Shown here: positions 16,369 through 25,527 of the stretch, one piece after another
How positions within the stretch are numbered: position 1 is the stretch's first letter
How the letters are laid out: each line of letters begins with the position of its first letter
From: Maricaulis sp039978735
GTDB lineage: Bacteria; Pseudomonadota; Alphaproteobacteria; Caulobacterales; Maricaulaceae
Reading direction: 5' to 3'
DNA length: 64,000 nt
NCBI RefSeq assembly: GCF_039978735.1
Contig: NZ_JBDWAS010000039.1
Location: 37,058-101,057, forward strand
Translations under genes and position numbers: made by a program
Notes under the pieces: generated by a model
Seen by the model: only the letters and a program-made list of their open reading frames with translations
Databases searched by the model: none
What the model was told of the DNA's origin: nothing

Positions 16369-16740
16369 ATGCGTTCGACGGAACGGAAAGAAACGCCAGA
16401 CCGCCCGCTCGTCGGGGCCGTGATGATCGGCGCCTTGCGCGTCTATCAATGGACCCTGTCGCCGGTCTTCTATGCGCTGGGGGTGCGCTGCCGCCACGAG
16501 CCGAGCTGTTCGCACTATGCGATCGGATCGGTAACGGCGCAGGGCCCCTGGCGCGGTTTCTGGCTGGCGCTGGGGCGGCTGGGACGATGCCGCCCGGGCG
16601 GCACGTTCGGTTTCGACCCGGTTCCGGAGGCGCGTACGCATGTTCCCTGGTGGCGGGTCTGGGCCTTCCGGACCCGGTCGCCGGGACCAGCGCACGACGA
16701 GCTTTCGCCGGCGGGCCGCGCCGACAACAAGGACATGTGA
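16369..16740 (+). CDS. yidD: YidD-like membrane protein insertion efficiency factor
   Basis: A 123-residue protein with the compact YidD signature: VYQWTLSPVF, then CRHEPSCSHYA and WLALGRLGRCRPGG. YidD proteins are peripheral inner-membrane factors that assist YidC-mediated insertion. The usual family length is 70-85 residues; here there is a basic C-terminal extension of about 40 residues. The N-terminus may be shorter, since another ATG at 16423 is close to where family members normally begin. It is directly followed by thrS three bases after its stop, so the two probably share a transcript. Confidence 0.88.
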   Translation: MRSTERKETPDRPLVGAVMIGALRVYQWTLSPVFYALGVRCRHEPSCSHYAIGSVTAQGPWRGFWLALGRLGRCRPGGTFGFDPVPEARTHVPWWRVWAFRTRSPGPAHDELSPAGRADNKDM

Positions 16741-16743
16741 CCG

Positions 16744-18678
16744 ATGATCAATGTGACGCTTCCCGACGGATCGAAACGCGAGCTTCCCGACGGCGCCACG
16801 CCCCTCGACCTGGCCGAGGGCATTTCCAAATCGCTGGCCAAGGCGGCCATCATCGCCGAGGTGGACGGCCAGGAATGGGACCTGACCCGTCCGCTTGACG
16901 GCGATGCCCGGGTCGCCATCGTGACGCGCAAGGACGACAAGGCGCTGGAGGTGATCCGCCACGACGCCGCCCACGTGCTCGCCCAGGCGGTGCAGGATCT
17001 TTTCCCCGGCACGCAAGTGACGATCGGCCCGGCCATCGAGGACGGGTTCTACTACGACTTTGCCCGCGACGAACCGTTCAGCCCGGAAGATTTCGAGGCG
17101 ATCGAGAAACGCATGGGCGAGATCGTCGATGCCGATCTGCCCTTCGTGCGCGAGGTCTGGGACCGTAATGACGCGATCGCCGAATTCGAGAAGATGGGCG
17201 AGGCCTACAAGGCCGAGCTGATCCGCGACCTGCCCGAGAGCGAGACGATCACCATCTACCGCCAGGGCGACTGGTTCGACCTGTGCCGCGGCCCGCATTT
17301 GCCCTCCACGGGCAAGATCGGCAAGGCGTTCAAGCTGATGAAGGTGGCCGGTGCCTATTGGCGCGGCGATCACCGCAACGCCATGCTGCAGCGGATCTAC
17401 GGCACGGCCTGGGCTGACGAGAAGCAGCTCAAGGCGCACCTGCACCGTCTGGAAGAGGCCGAGAAGCGCGATCACCGCCGGCTTGGCAAGCAGATGGAAC
17501 TCTTCCACTTCCAGGAAGAGGCCCAGGGCCAGGTGTTCTGGCACCCCAATGGCTGGCGCCTCTACCGCGCGGTGCAGGACTATATGCGCCGGCGGCTGGA
17601 AGCGGCGGGCTATGTCGAGATCAGGACGCCGCAGCTGATGGACCGGAAATTCTGGGAAGCCTCCGGCCACTGGGACAAGTACCGGGAGAACATGTTCATC
17701 TCCTCGATCGACCAGGAAGAGAAGGTCCTGGCGGTCAAGCCGATGAACTGCCCGTGCCATGTCCAGGTGTTCAACCAGGGCCAGAAATCCTATCGCGACC
17801 TGCCGCTGCGCATGGCCGAGTTCGGTTCCTGCCACCGCTATGAACCGTCCGGCTCGCTGCACGGGCTGATGCGGGTGCGCGGCTTCGTGCAGGACGATGC
17901 GCACATCTTCTGCACGGTCGAGCAGATCACCGAGGAGGTGAAGGCCTTCTGCGAACTCCTGAAATCCGTTTACGAGGATTTCGGTTTCGAGGAGCCGCGG
18001 ATCAAATTCTCCGACCGTCCGGAAACGCGGGTCGGGTCCGACGAGGTCTGGGACAAGGCCGAAGCGGCCCTCAAGGAAGCCGCCGAAGCCTCGGGTCTGG
18101 AATATGAGCACAATCCCGGCGACGGTGCCTTCTACGGCCCCAAGCTGGACTTTGTGGTCAAGGATGCGATCGGCCGCGACTGGCAGACGGGCACGATCCA
18201 GTGCGACTTCAACCTGCCGGAGCGCCTGGATGCGACCTTTGTCGGCGATGACAGCGAGAAGCATCGCCCCGTCATGCTGCACCGGGCCATTCTGGGTTCG
18301 CTGGAACGCTTCCTGGGCGTGCTGATCGAGAACTATGCCGGCAAGCTGCCCTTCTGGCTGGCACCGCGACAGATCGTCATCGCAACGATTACGTCCGATG
18401 CCGACAGCTATGCCGAAACGGTGAAAGCCGCGATGGTGAAGGCCGGGTTGAATGTCGAGACTGATTTGCGCAACGAGAAGATCAACTACAAGGTCCGCGA
18501 ACACTCGGTCGGCAAGGTGCCGGTGATTGCCGTTGTCGGCCGCAAGGAGGCCGAGGAGGGCACGCTGGCCCTGCGCTTCCTGGGCGAGGAGGGCAACAAG
18601 CAGGAAGTCCTGCCGCTCGAGGCGGCGATCGCCCGCCTGGCGGCTGACGCAACCCCGCCGGACTTGAAGCGGAACTAG
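16744..18678 (+). CDS. thrS: Threonyl-tRNA synthetase
   Basis: A 644-residue class II synthetase of normal length. It has an N-terminal TGS domain (residues 1-60), an editing domain (HDAAHVLAQAVQDLFPG and further WFDLCRGPHLPSTGK), a catalytic core with zinc-binding Cys and His (MNCPCHVQVFNQG, FGSCHRYEPSG) and an anticodon-binding C-terminus from about residue 540. It charges tRNA-Thr and removes mischarged Ser. It begins three bases after yidD and is followed 22 bases later by the O-antigen-ligase-type gene on the same strand. Confidence 0.96.
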   Translation: MINVTLPDGSKRELPDGATPLDLAEGISKSLAKAAIIAEVDGQEWDLTRPLDGDARVAIVTRKDDKALEVIRHDAAHVLAQAVQDLFPGTQVTIGPAIEDGFYYDFARDEPFSPEDFEAIEKRMGEIVDADLPFVREVWDRNDAIAEFEKMGEAYKAELIRDLPESETITIYRQGDWFDLCRGPHLPSTGKIGKAFKLMKVAGAYWRGDHRNAMLQRIYGTAWADEKQLKAHLHRLEEAEKRDHRRLGKQMELFHFQEEAQGQVFWHPNGWRLYRAVQDYMRRRLEAAGYVEIRTPQLMDRKFWEASGHWDKYRENMFISSIDQEEKVLAVKPMNCPCHVQVFNQGQKSYRDLPLRMAEFGSCHRYEPSGSLHGLMRVRGFVQDDAHIFCTVEQITEEVKAFCELLKSVYEDFGFEEPRIKFSDRPETRVGSDEVWDKAEAALKEAAEASGLEYEHNPGDGAFYGPKLDFVVKDAIGRDWQTGTIQCDFNLPERLDATFVGDDSEKHRPVMLHRAILGSLERFLGVLIENYAGKLPFWLAPRQIVIATITSDADSYAETVKAAMVKAGLNVETDLRNEKINYKVREHSVGKVPVIAVVGRKEAEEGTLALRFLGEEGNKQEVLPLEAAIARLAADATPPDLKRN

Positions 18679-18700
18679 CAGCTTACAGGGGGACGCGGAC

Positions 18701-19924
18701 GTGCGCGATGATACCAGGGCAGGCATAGCCGGCATCGCCGCGTTCGCACTCTCCTTCCTCTTCGGTATCGCCGGATCGCTGATGATCGCGCCGGCCGTGG
18801 CGATCATGGCGCTGGTGGCCTTTCCGGTCGAGCCGTCCTTCTGGCGGCCCGGCCGGGTGCCGATCTCGCTGATTGCCGGCGGCCTCTTCCTGGTCTGGAT
18901 CGCGCTGAGTTTCCTGTGGTCGCCGCACGACGATCCCGGCCAGATCTGGCGGACCTGTCTGGGCATTCCGCTCTATGCGCTGTTTGCCGTGCGCATCGGC
19001 AAGCTGGGCGGCGCCTGGCAGCGGCGTGTCGAGGCGGCGATCATGTTCCTCGTCGCCGGGCTGGGGCTCTATCTCTTTGCCGAAGCCATGCTGGACGGCA
19101 GCGCAACTCGCGGCTTCAAGGTTGCCGTGGAGGGTATGGGCAGCCTGCCCGAACGGGACCAGATGATCCATGTGAACCGCAATCTGGGGCATGCGGCCGT
19201 ACCGCTGCTCCTGCTGTCGGTGCCTGCGGCGCTGATCGCCTGGCGCGAGGGCGGTCCGCTGATCGGGGCGCTGTTCGTCGGCCTGGCGGCGGTCGCGGCT
19301 TTCGCCTTCGATACCGAGGTCAACACGGTCGCCTTCGTGCTGGCCGGGATCGCGGCCGTTCTGACCGTGTTCTGGCCGCGTACGCTGCTGGCCATCGTGT
19401 TCGGGACGGTGGCGGGCATGCTGATCGTGATGCCGCTCGCGCTTCCCGATGTGATCGCGCACATACCGCAGGGCCTGCGCGACGCCATGCCGCTGTCCTG
19501 GGTCTGGCGGCTGGAGATCTGGTCCTACGCGGGCGAACTGATCCGGGAAAAGCCGTGGACGGGCTACGGGCTGGATGCCTCGCGGCCGCTCAACGCCGAG
19601 ATGGAACTGGCCGGTTACACAATCGAACGCTTGCCGTTGCATCCGCACAATGCGACTTTGCACATCTGGCTTGAAACAGGCGCTGTCGGAGCTGTGCTCC
19701 TGGCGTCCTGTCTGGTTGCCATGGGGGGAAGAATTGCAGGTGCCCGGCAACTTTCGCGGCTCCAGGCCGTTGGAGTGGTCTGGATACTTGTGGTTTATGT
19801 ATCCCTTATCGTGTTCTCCTACGGGGTCTGGCAGGAATGGCACCAAGGGACAGTAGCGTTGGCGGCGACGTCGGTCTTCTTCCTCGGAGCGAAGCAGCCC
19901 CGGGGGCGGGTACCGCGCGTCTGA
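18701..19924 (+). CDS. O-antigen ligase/polymerase-family membrane protein
   Basis: A 407-residue polytopic protein with about ten membrane helices. A large periplasmic loop precedes the characteristic RLEIWSYAGELIREKPWTGY and HPHNATLHIWLETGAVG segments of the Wzy_C (WaaL/Wzy) family. Such proteins join or polymerise O-antigen units on lipid carriers at the periplasmic face. The start is GTG at 18701 behind CAGGGGGA. The next gene, a glycosyltransferase, overlaps its 3' end by 88 bases. Ligase versus polymerase cannot be told apart from sequence alone. Confidence 0.8.
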   Translation: MRDDTRAGIAGIAAFALSFLFGIAGSLMIAPAVAIMALVAFPVEPSFWRPGRVPISLIAGGLFLVWIALSFLWSPHDDPGQIWRTCLGIPLYALFAVRIGKLGGAWQRRVEAAIMFLVAGLGLYLFAEAMLDGSATRGFKVAVEGMGSLPERDQMIHVNRNLGHAAVPLLLLSVPAALIAWREGGPLIGALFVGLAAVAAFAFDTEVNTVAFVLAGIAAVLTVFWPRTLLAIVFGTVAGMLIVMPLALPDVIAHIPQGLRDAMPLSWVWRLEIWSYAGELIREKPWTGYGLDASRPLNAEMELAGYTIERLPLHPHNATLHIWLETGAVGAVLLASCLVAMGGRIAGARQLSRLQAVGVVWILVVYVSLIVFSYGVWQEWHQGTVALAATSVFFLGAKQPRGRVPRV

Positions 19925-20847
19925 GCGTCGTTACGGTCTCCTGGCAGACCGGCCCGCGCCTGCTCGAGGCGGTTGCCGCGATCCTGGCGGCCCCTGGTGT
20001 CGATGAATTCGTGCTCGTCAATCACGGCAATCCGCCGGACCTGATCCGCCGTCTGCGCGAAATGGCGGCCGGCAGCGACAAGCTCGTCCTCGTGGAAACC
20101 GGCGCCAATCTCGGCTTCGCCAAGGGCTGCAATATCGGCGCCCAGCGCGCCTCCGGCGAGTGGGTGGTGTTTCTCAATCCCGACGCCGTTCTGCGTCCCG
20201 GATCCATGCGGCGGATGAAGGCCTCGGCGGCCGGGCTGGGATCCGGCATGTGGGTGCTGGGTGCGCGCATCACCAACGAGAACGGTACCGAACAGCGCGG
20301 CGGCCGCCGCGGCGAACTGACGCCGGTCTCGGCGATGGTCAGCTTCCTCGGGCTGGAACGGTTTGTCCGGGGGGCCCGCAATCTGCATTTCGAGAACCAG
20401 CCGCTGGCCGACGGTCTGATGGACGTTCCGGTCGTGTCGGGTGCTGCCATGATGGTGCCTTGCCAGGCCTTCCTCGATCGCGGCGGGTTTGACGAACGCT
20501 ATTTCCTGCATGTCGAGGATATCGACCTTTGCCGCCAGGTGCGCGCCATGGGTGGACGGGTGTATTTCGAGCCGCGGGCGGAAATCCTGCACTATGGCGG
20601 AACCAGCCGCACCTCGCCCTTCTTCGTGGAGACCCACAAGGCGCTGGGTTTCATCAAGTATTTCTGGAAGCACTATCCCGGACCGCTGCAGCGGCTCGCC
20701 ACGATGGCGATGATCGGGCCGATTTTTGTGGCGATCTGGGGCCGGGTAACCCTGCTGCGCCTGAAGGCGAAGACGCAGAACCTCCTGAATCGCCGGCGCG
20801 CGGCACGCCGCTTGCGCCGCATCCGGCGTGCCAGCGGTAGCCGCTAG
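19837..20847 (+). CDS. GT2-family glycosyltransferase (rhamnosyltransferase-like)
   Basis: A 336-residue glycosyltransferase. The GT-A nucleotide-binding strand starts LSVVTVSWQTG, and NLGFAKGCNIGAQRASGEWVVFLNPDA carries the NxGfaxGxN motif typical of rhamnosyltransferase-like GT2 enzymes with the metal-binding DxD equivalent at NPD. FDERYFLHVEDIDLCRQV follows. The C-terminus is very basic and preceded by a hydrophobic stretch, suggesting membrane association. The ATG at 19837 overlaps the previous gene by 88 bases and touches AGGA directly; a later start near 19915 would still keep the domain. Its stop shares bases with the convergent HMG-CoA lyase stop. Confidence 0.82.
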   Translation: MAPRDSSVGGDVGLLPRSEAAPGAGTARLSVVTVSWQTGPRLLEAVAAILAAPGVDEFVLVNHGNPPDLIRRLREMAAGSDKLVLVETGANLGFAKGCNIGAQRASGEWVVFLNPDAVLRPGSMRRMKASAAGLGSGMWVLGARITNENGTEQRGGRRGELTPVSAMVSFLGLERFVRGARNLHFENQPLADGLMDVPVVSGAAMMVPCQAFLDRGGFDERYFLHVEDIDLCRQVRAMGGRVYFEPRAEILHYGGTSRTSPFFVETHKALGFIKYFWKHYPGPLQRLATMAMIGPIFVAIWGRVTLLRLKAKTQNLLNRRRAARRLRRIRRASGSR

Positions 20848-21761
20848 GCCGTCTGCCGGGCAGGCGCCGGAAATCCGCCGGCCCGTGACAGCGCGGAATC
20901 CACCGGGTGTTTCAGCCCGTCCGTCTCCAGCCATTTTGCCGTTTCGATGAGTTTGCCAAGGTCGAGCCCGGTGTCGAAACCGCCGCGCTCGAGCATGTAG
21001 ACCACATCCTCCGTCGCCACATTGCCGGTCGCAGCCGGAGCAAAGGGGCAGCCGCCAATTCCGCCGACCGAGGCGTCGATCACGTCGACGCCGGCCTCGA
21101 CAGCGGCATAGATATTGGCCATCGCCGTATTGCGCGTGTTGTGGAAATGCATGCGCAGGCGCATGTCGCCGCTCTCGGCGCGCACCAGATCCAGCGTCCT
21201 GCGGACCTTCCACGGATCGGCGACGCCGATCGTGTCGCCCATGGCGAACTCGACCGCGCCGGCGGCACGGGCCCGGCTGGCCAGCTGCGCGACGACCGCA
21301 GGATCGACCTCGCCGTCGAACGGGTCGCCGAAGGCCACGGAGACGGTCACCGAGACGGGCACGCCTTCGTCATGGGCGAGGATGGCGATGCGGTCGAACA
21401 GGTCGGCGGTCTGCTCCGGCGTCGCATTCTGGTTTTTCAGGCCGAACCCCGGCGAGGCGACCATGACATAGTTCACCTCGTCGCAGCCGGCCTCCAGCGC
21501 GCGCCGCATGCCGCGTTCGTTGAGCGCAAGGCCGATATATTTCACCCCGTCCTGGCGCGGCACACGCTGCATCACATCATCGCTGTCGGCCATGGCCGGC
21601 ACGAGTTTGGGATGGACAAAGCTGGCCGCCTCCATGCGGCGGACGCCCGCCGCGATCAGGCGTTCGACGAATTCGATCTTGGTATCTGTCGACATCATCG
21701 CCGGGTCGTTCTGCAGCCCGTCACGCGGGCCGACTTCAACGATTTCGATCTTGCGGGTCAT
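20844..21761 (-). CDS. mvaB: Hydroxymethylglutaryl-CoA lyase
   Basis: A 305-residue DRE-TIM metallolyase that cleaves HMG-CoA to acetoacetate and acetyl-CoA in leucine degradation. The N-terminal metal and substrate motif is EVGPRDGLQND; MHFHNTRNTAMAN holds metal-binding histidines; and the signature loop GIGGCPFAPAATGNVATED contains the active-site Cys. Length is normal. Its start overlaps the stop of the GT39 gene by four bases (ATGA) even though the two have unrelated functions. No other leucine-degradation genes lie nearby. Confidence 0.92.
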   Translation of the reverse strand: MTRKIEIVEVGPRDGLQNDPAMMSTDTKIEFVERLIAAGVRRMEAASFVHPKLVPAMADSDDVMQRVPRQDGVKYIGLALNERGMRRALEAGCDEVNYVMVASPGFGLKNQNATPEQTADLFDRIAILAHDEGVPVSVTVSVAFGDPFDGEVDPAVVAQLASRARAAGAVEFAMGDTIGVADPWKVRRTLDLVRAESGDMRLRMHFHNTRNTAMANIYAAVEAGVDVIDASVGGIGGCPFAPAATGNVATEDVVYMLERGGFDTGLDLGKLIETAKWLETDGLKHPVDSALSRAGGFPAPARQTA

Positions 21762-23572
21762 TGATCATCAAGCTCCGGGATCTGGGCCGTGTCCGGCTGG
21801 CACCGCGTGAAGATCGCGACCAGCGTCGTGTCACTGCCTCTGGAATAATTCGTACCGGGAAGCCAAGCCCGATGACAGTCGCCAAGCGTGTTGAGGCGGT
21901 CAAACAGGTCGTGCTCCGGCCAGGCACTGCCGGGCCGGCTCTCACCGGCGAAAGCGGCGCGCAGATCCTCGTCGCGCGACAGGTCCAGCACCAGTAATGT
22001 GGGGGCTTCGCGCGCTTCTGCAAAGGCCAGCACATCCTCTGCCGATCCGAGGAATGTGTCCGTGCCCAGCGAGAAGACGAGACTGGGTTCGGTGTAGGAC
22101 GACGCCGTCACGATATCGTGCGGCGCGATGCGCGCGATCTCCTCCGACATCTCACGCACGGCACGTACCCGCTCGGCCAGGCGCACGGCCTCGGCGCCGG
22201 GCAGGGCCGCGCCGCGTGTCATCACGTGCCAGCCCAGTCCCGACAGCACGGCCAGGACGAGCGCGGCTGAGCCGGTGCGCAGCCGGTGGGCGATCAGGGT
22301 CGCAGCTGCCAGGCCGGCAAAGATCGCGGCCGTGGCGAGCACGAGTGCCGTCATCGCCGGCGAAAGCCCGGGTTCGGCGGTGCCGTCAAAGCTGGTCTGC
22401 ACAAGGGCTATGGCGTCCTGGCTGGCGCCATCGCCAAAGGTCACGAAGATCAAGGGAATCAAAACCGCAAAGACCAGCGCAGCCAGCCCGAACAGCGCCC
22501 AGCCGGTCCAGCGGGCCCAGCTTGCCGTCTTTGTCAGCTCCACAAACCCCCAGCCTGCGATCAGGGCCAGGGCCGGATAGGTCGGCAGCACATAGTGCGG
22601 CAGTTTGGTCGGCATGAGTTCGAAGACGATCCAGGTCGGCAGCGCCCAGGCGATGAGGAAGCGGGCCGTGCGGGTGGCCTTGTCATCGATCCGTCCGCGC
22701 ACAGCCGGTATCAGGCGCGTCAGGCCGGGAATGAGGAAGAGGATCGCCGGGAAGAAGGTCAGTGGCAGCAGCAGGAGATAATAGCCCGGCCAGCCGCCAT
22801 GGCGTTCCTGGGCCGAGATGATCTTGGGTCCCATATCGCCGCCCAGTGCTTCGCGCAGAAAATTGCCTTCGGTGGCGATCTGGATGGAGACGATCCAGGG
22901 CAGCACCATCACGACCGCCAGCACCGGCCCGGCCCAGAAGAGGAGCGGTTTCAGCCAGCGCCACTCGCGCTCCCAGATCACCAGCGTCAGGATCGTCAGG
23001 CCGGCCACCATCGGTGTCACCGGGCCCTTGATCAGCACACCGAGGCCGAGCGCGAACCAGAAGAGCAGGGCGGTCTTGCGGCCGCCGCCGGCGCGCAGAT
23101 TGGCCAGGGCTGCCAGGGCAAGTGTCGTGGCGCCGGCCAGCATGGCGTCGGTCTTGGCGATACCCCCCTCGATGCCCAGCATCACGGTCGCTGCAAAAAG
23201 CGCCGCACCGGCAAAGGCCGCTTCGCGGCCGACCAGGCGCTCGCCGCCCCAGAAACAGGCGAGGGCCGCCAGGATGGCACCGAGCATCGAGGGAATGCGA
23301 TAGGCCCAGATCTCGCGCGCCTCGGCGCTCGACAGCACGGCAACGCTGGCCGCCTGCAGCCAGTGGATGCCGACCGGCTTCTTGTTGCGTTCCTCGTCCT
23401 GGAAATTGATTTCGACGAAGTCGCCGCTTTCCAGCATCTGGGCGGTCGCCTGGGCAAAACGGCTCTCGTCGCGGTCGAGCGGTGGCAGGGTGAATATCCC
23501 GGCCAGGGCCGCCGCGGCCGCAATCGCAGCAATGATGAAACAGGCGCGCAGGCCCCTGGAAAGTTCGGTCAT
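21758..23572 (-). CDS. GT39-like membrane glycosyltransferase (ArnT type)
   Basis: A 604-residue integral membrane protein with about 12 helices and a C-terminal soluble domain. The first periplasmic loop carries PPLDRDESRFAQATAQMLES, the catalytic Asp/Glu loop of ArnT/PMT-type enzymes, and NKKPVGIHWLQ follows. These enzymes transfer a sugar from a polyprenyl phosphate donor to lipid A or another envelope acceptor at the periplasmic face. The divergent GT2 gene at 23676 is the sort of cytoplasmic enzyme that makes such a donor. The acceptor is inference. Confidence 0.87.
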   Translation of the reverse strand: MTELSRGLRACFIIAAIAAAAALAGIFTLPPLDRDESRFAQATAQMLESGDFVEINFQDEERNKKPVGIHWLQAASVAVLSSAEAREIWAYRIPSMLGAILAALACFWGGERLVGREAAFAGAALFAATVMLGIEGGIAKTDAMLAGATTLALAALANLRAGGGRKTALLFWFALGLGVLIKGPVTPMVAGLTILTLVIWEREWRWLKPLLFWAGPVLAVVMVLPWIVSIQIATEGNFLREALGGDMGPKIISAQERHGGWPGYYLLLLPLTFFPAILFLIPGLTRLIPAVRGRIDDKATRTARFLIAWALPTWIVFELMPTKLPHYVLPTYPALALIAGWGFVELTKTASWARWTGWALFGLAALVFAVLIPLIFVTFGDGASQDAIALVQTSFDGTAEPGLSPAMTALVLATAAIFAGLAAATLIAHRLRTGSAALVLAVLSGLGWHVMTRGAALPGAEAVRLAERVRAVREMSEEIARIAPHDIVTASSYTEPSLVFSLGTDTFLGSAEDVLAFAEAREAPTLLVLDLSRDEDLRAAFAGESRPGSAWPEHDLFDRLNTLGDCHRAWLPGTNYSRGSDTTLVAIFTRCQPDTAQIPELDDQ

Positions 23573-23675
23573 CCACCTCTCCGGTTCACGCCGGACATGA
23601 GAAAACCCTCGCGTCGCGAACCAAACCCGGTATGTAACGGGCAGACCCTGTTTCGCAAGCTCAAGCCGTCATCCC

Positions 23676-24422
23676 ATGAGCCAGACCTCCTCCGCCCCGC
23701 CGGAAATCTCCGTCGTCGTTCCGGCCTATAACGAGGCCGGCAATGTCGTGCCGCTCGCCCGCGAGATCGCTGAAGCGCTCGAGGGCCGGAATTTCGAGAT
23801 CATCTTCGTCGACGACCATTCCTCCGATACGACCCGTGAGGAACTCGTCGCTGCAAAGGCCGAACTGCCCATGCTGCGGGTGGTGTCGCACCGCCACAAT
23901 GCCGGTCAGTCGCGCTCGATCCGGACCGGTGTGATGCATGCGCGCGGTGCGGTCGTCGCAACCCTGGACGGGGACGGTCAGAACCCGCCGCAGGATCTGC
24001 CCACGGTGATCGACGCCCTGACGCGGCCCGATGCGCCGGACGGGCTTGCCCTTGTCGGTGGCGACCGTACGGCGAACCGCCAGGACAGTGCCTGGAAAAA
24101 ATTCGCCTCGCGGGCCGGCAATGGCATTCGCAAGGGGCTGCTGAACGATGATTGCAACGATACCGGATGCGGGCTGAAGGCCTTCCGGCGCCAGGCCTAT
24201 CTGGAATTGCCCTTCTTCGATCACCAGCACCGCTTCATCCCGGCACTGATGAATCGCGAGGGTTATCTGTGCGAATTCCGCCCGGTTTCGCACCGCCACC
24301 GCACGATCGGTTCGTCAAAATATACGAATTTCGGCCGTCTTTTCGCCTCTTTGACAGACATCCTTGGTATGATGTGGTTAAATTCGCGGGCGCGCAGCCC
24401 GCGCGGAACCGACGAGTATTGA
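23676..24422 (+). CDS. GT2 polyprenyl-phosphate glycosyltransferase (DPM1-like)
   Basis: A 248-residue GT-A glycosyltransferase. The nucleotide-sugar strand is ISVVVPAYNEAGNV, the first acidic motif IIFVDDHSSD, and the metal-binding DxD is in ATLDGDGQNPPQD; RHRTIGSSKYTNFGR is typical of dolichol/undecaprenyl-phosphate sugar synthases. No membrane helices of the ArnC type are visible, though the C-terminus may lie on the membrane. It probably charges the lipid carrier with a hexose for the divergent ArnT-like enzyme. It is followed by a small four-helix membrane protein on the same strand. Confidence 0.87.
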   Translation: MSQTSSAPPEISVVVPAYNEAGNVVPLAREIAEALEGRNFEIIFVDDHSSDTTREELVAAKAELPMLRVVSHRHNAGQSRSIRTGVMHARGAVVATLDGDGQNPPQDLPTVIDALTRPDAPDGLALVGGDRTANRQDSAWKKFASRAGNGIRKGLLNDDCNDTGCGLKAFRRQAYLELPFFDHQHRFIPALMNREGYLCEFRPVSHRHRTIGSSKYTNFGRLFASLTDILGMMWLNSRARSPRGTDEY

Positions 24423-24560
24423 TACCGGCGCCCGCCCGCGGCCGCCGGTCAGGGGACGAAAGGACGCGACATGGCCGGAGGCGGGGATAACGGCGTATTG
24501 CTAGGTATGACGGCGGCGAACCAGGCTCGGCGCGCCGGCGGATCCAAGGGGGGAAGTTCA

Positions 24561-24974
24561 ATGTTCAATGTCATTCCACTGCTGGGAATTCCGGTCATCG
24601 TCTATGCGGTGCTGGTGATTTTCACGGGCGGGGAACCGTCAGCTGCAGCCGCGCTGATGGACAATACCGTCTTCCAGGTGCCGCTGGTTTCAGGCCCCTG
24701 GGGCATGAAGGTTGGCGACCTGCTGATCATCTTCGCGCTGATCATGATGTTCATCGAGCTGGTGAAGTCGGCCGGCACGGGGACCGCGACGATCATCAAT
24801 CACGGCCTGTCCATGGCCGTCTTCGTGATCGCCATGGCGCTCTTCCTGCTGGTCGGCCGCTTCGGCACCTCGGTCTTCTTCCTCATCACGATGATGGCGC
24901 TGATGGATACGGTGGCCGGTTTCGTGGTGACGATCGTCGCCGCCCGCCGCGACCTCGCGGTCGGCGGGGAATAG
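24561..24974 (+). CDS. Small four-helix membrane protein
   Basis: A 137-residue hydrophobic protein with about four predicted membrane helices (starting MFNVIPLLGIPVIVYAVLVI, then GDLLIIFALIMMFIEL, GLSMAVFVIAMALFLLVGRF and FFLITMMALMDTVAGFVV). The start at 24561 is chosen because AAGGGGGGAAG lies just upstream; an earlier in-frame ATG at 24471 adds 30 non-hydrophobic residues. No family is recognised with confidence. It follows the glycosyltransferase and ends at a strong terminator, so a role in envelope glycan export or modification is possible but unproven. Confidence 0.75.
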   Translation: MFNVIPLLGIPVIVYAVLVIFTGGEPSAAAALMDNTVFQVPLVSGPWGMKVGDLLIIFALIMMFIELVKSAGTGTATIINHGLSMAVFVIAMALFLLVGRFGTSVFFLITMMALMDTVAGFVVTIVAARRDLAVGGE

Positions 24975-24979
24975 GCACA

Positions 24980-25015
24980 AAACCTCTCGCCCCGCGCAAG
25001 CGGGGCGGGAGGTTT
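24980..25015. terminator. Terminator hairpin after the small membrane protein
   Basis: A 16-base-pair stem (24980-24995 with 25000-25015), with a single G.U pair and a GCAA tetraloop, ends in GGTTT. A-residues on its left also give a U-run to minus-strand transcripts, so it may act in both directions. Confidence 0.85.
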
Positions 25016-25019
25016 GCGT

Positions 25020-25106
25020 CTAGACCAGGAAAAACACCAGTCCGGCGCCCAGGCTGACATCCAGCCAGAAACCGACACGCCGGGCGGTGCCCAGAGGCAA
25101 GCTCAT
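25020..25106 (-). CDS. Possible 28-residue membrane microprotein
   Basis: A short open frame encoding 28 residues starts MSLPLGTARRVGFW and ends in a hydrophobic stretch (LGAGLVFFLV), which looks like a basic N-terminus plus one membrane segment. Its ATG overlaps the stop of the 110-residue gene upstream (ATGA), and the stop codon comes five bases before the terminator hairpin. The fit to operon edges is suggestive, but the frame is short and could be fortuitous. Confidence 0.4.
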   Translation of the reverse strand: MSLPLGTARRVGFWLDVSLGAGLVFFLV

Positions 25107-25435
25107 GCGCGCCGCTCCCATTTCGGGGCCGGCGCGCTTGGCTGTGCGGCCTGGGCGTAGGTGCGGCGGAAACGCTCGACCTCGCTGGGGTCGGCCTTGA
25201 TACCCCGGCGCGGGATATCGCCACCGATGATCTGGACCATGACCTCCGCCGTGGCAGGACGCGCGCGGACAAAGGACCGTTCGGCATCGCCGTCGGTCTT
25301 CTGCCGGGTCGGGACGGTGACAAGGGCACGGTCCTGCCGGGGCGGATGGTCGCTGGAGCCGCGTGCACGACCAGCCGGCTCTACGCGCCGGCGGGTCGGG
25401 GTCGGGACAGAATATGCACTGCGGATCGTGGTCAT
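25103..25435 (-). CDS. Hypothetical protein, 110 residues
   Basis: A 110-residue basic protein of unknown function. The N-terminal 60 residues are rich in Arg, Pro and Thr and probably disordered. The C-terminal part (VMVQIIGGDIPRRGIKADPS followed by a short amphipathic helix) looks like a small conserved motif. GAGGG stands just before the ATG at 25435. Its frame overlaps other open frames typical of GC-rich DNA, so support is moderate and rests on operon-like spacing and a defined terminator downstream. Confidence 0.55.
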   Translation of the reverse strand: MTTIRSAYSVPTPTRRRVEPAGRARGSSDHPPRQDRALVTVPTRQKTDGDAERSFVRARPATAEVMVQIIGGDIPRRGIKADPSEVERFRRTYAQAAQPSAPAPKWERRA

Positions 25436-25527
25436 GCCCTCTGCTTCGCAAGGCCGATGCCAACTCTTAATGAGAGGTTAACCACGATCCGGGTGCGAAA
25501 ACAGGGTTTAGAGGTTGTAAATGAATA

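Noticed and set aside
16207..18966. A 919-residue minus-strand frame opposite thrS
   Set aside because: Complement of a well-supported synthetase; the composition is typical of an antisense shadow.
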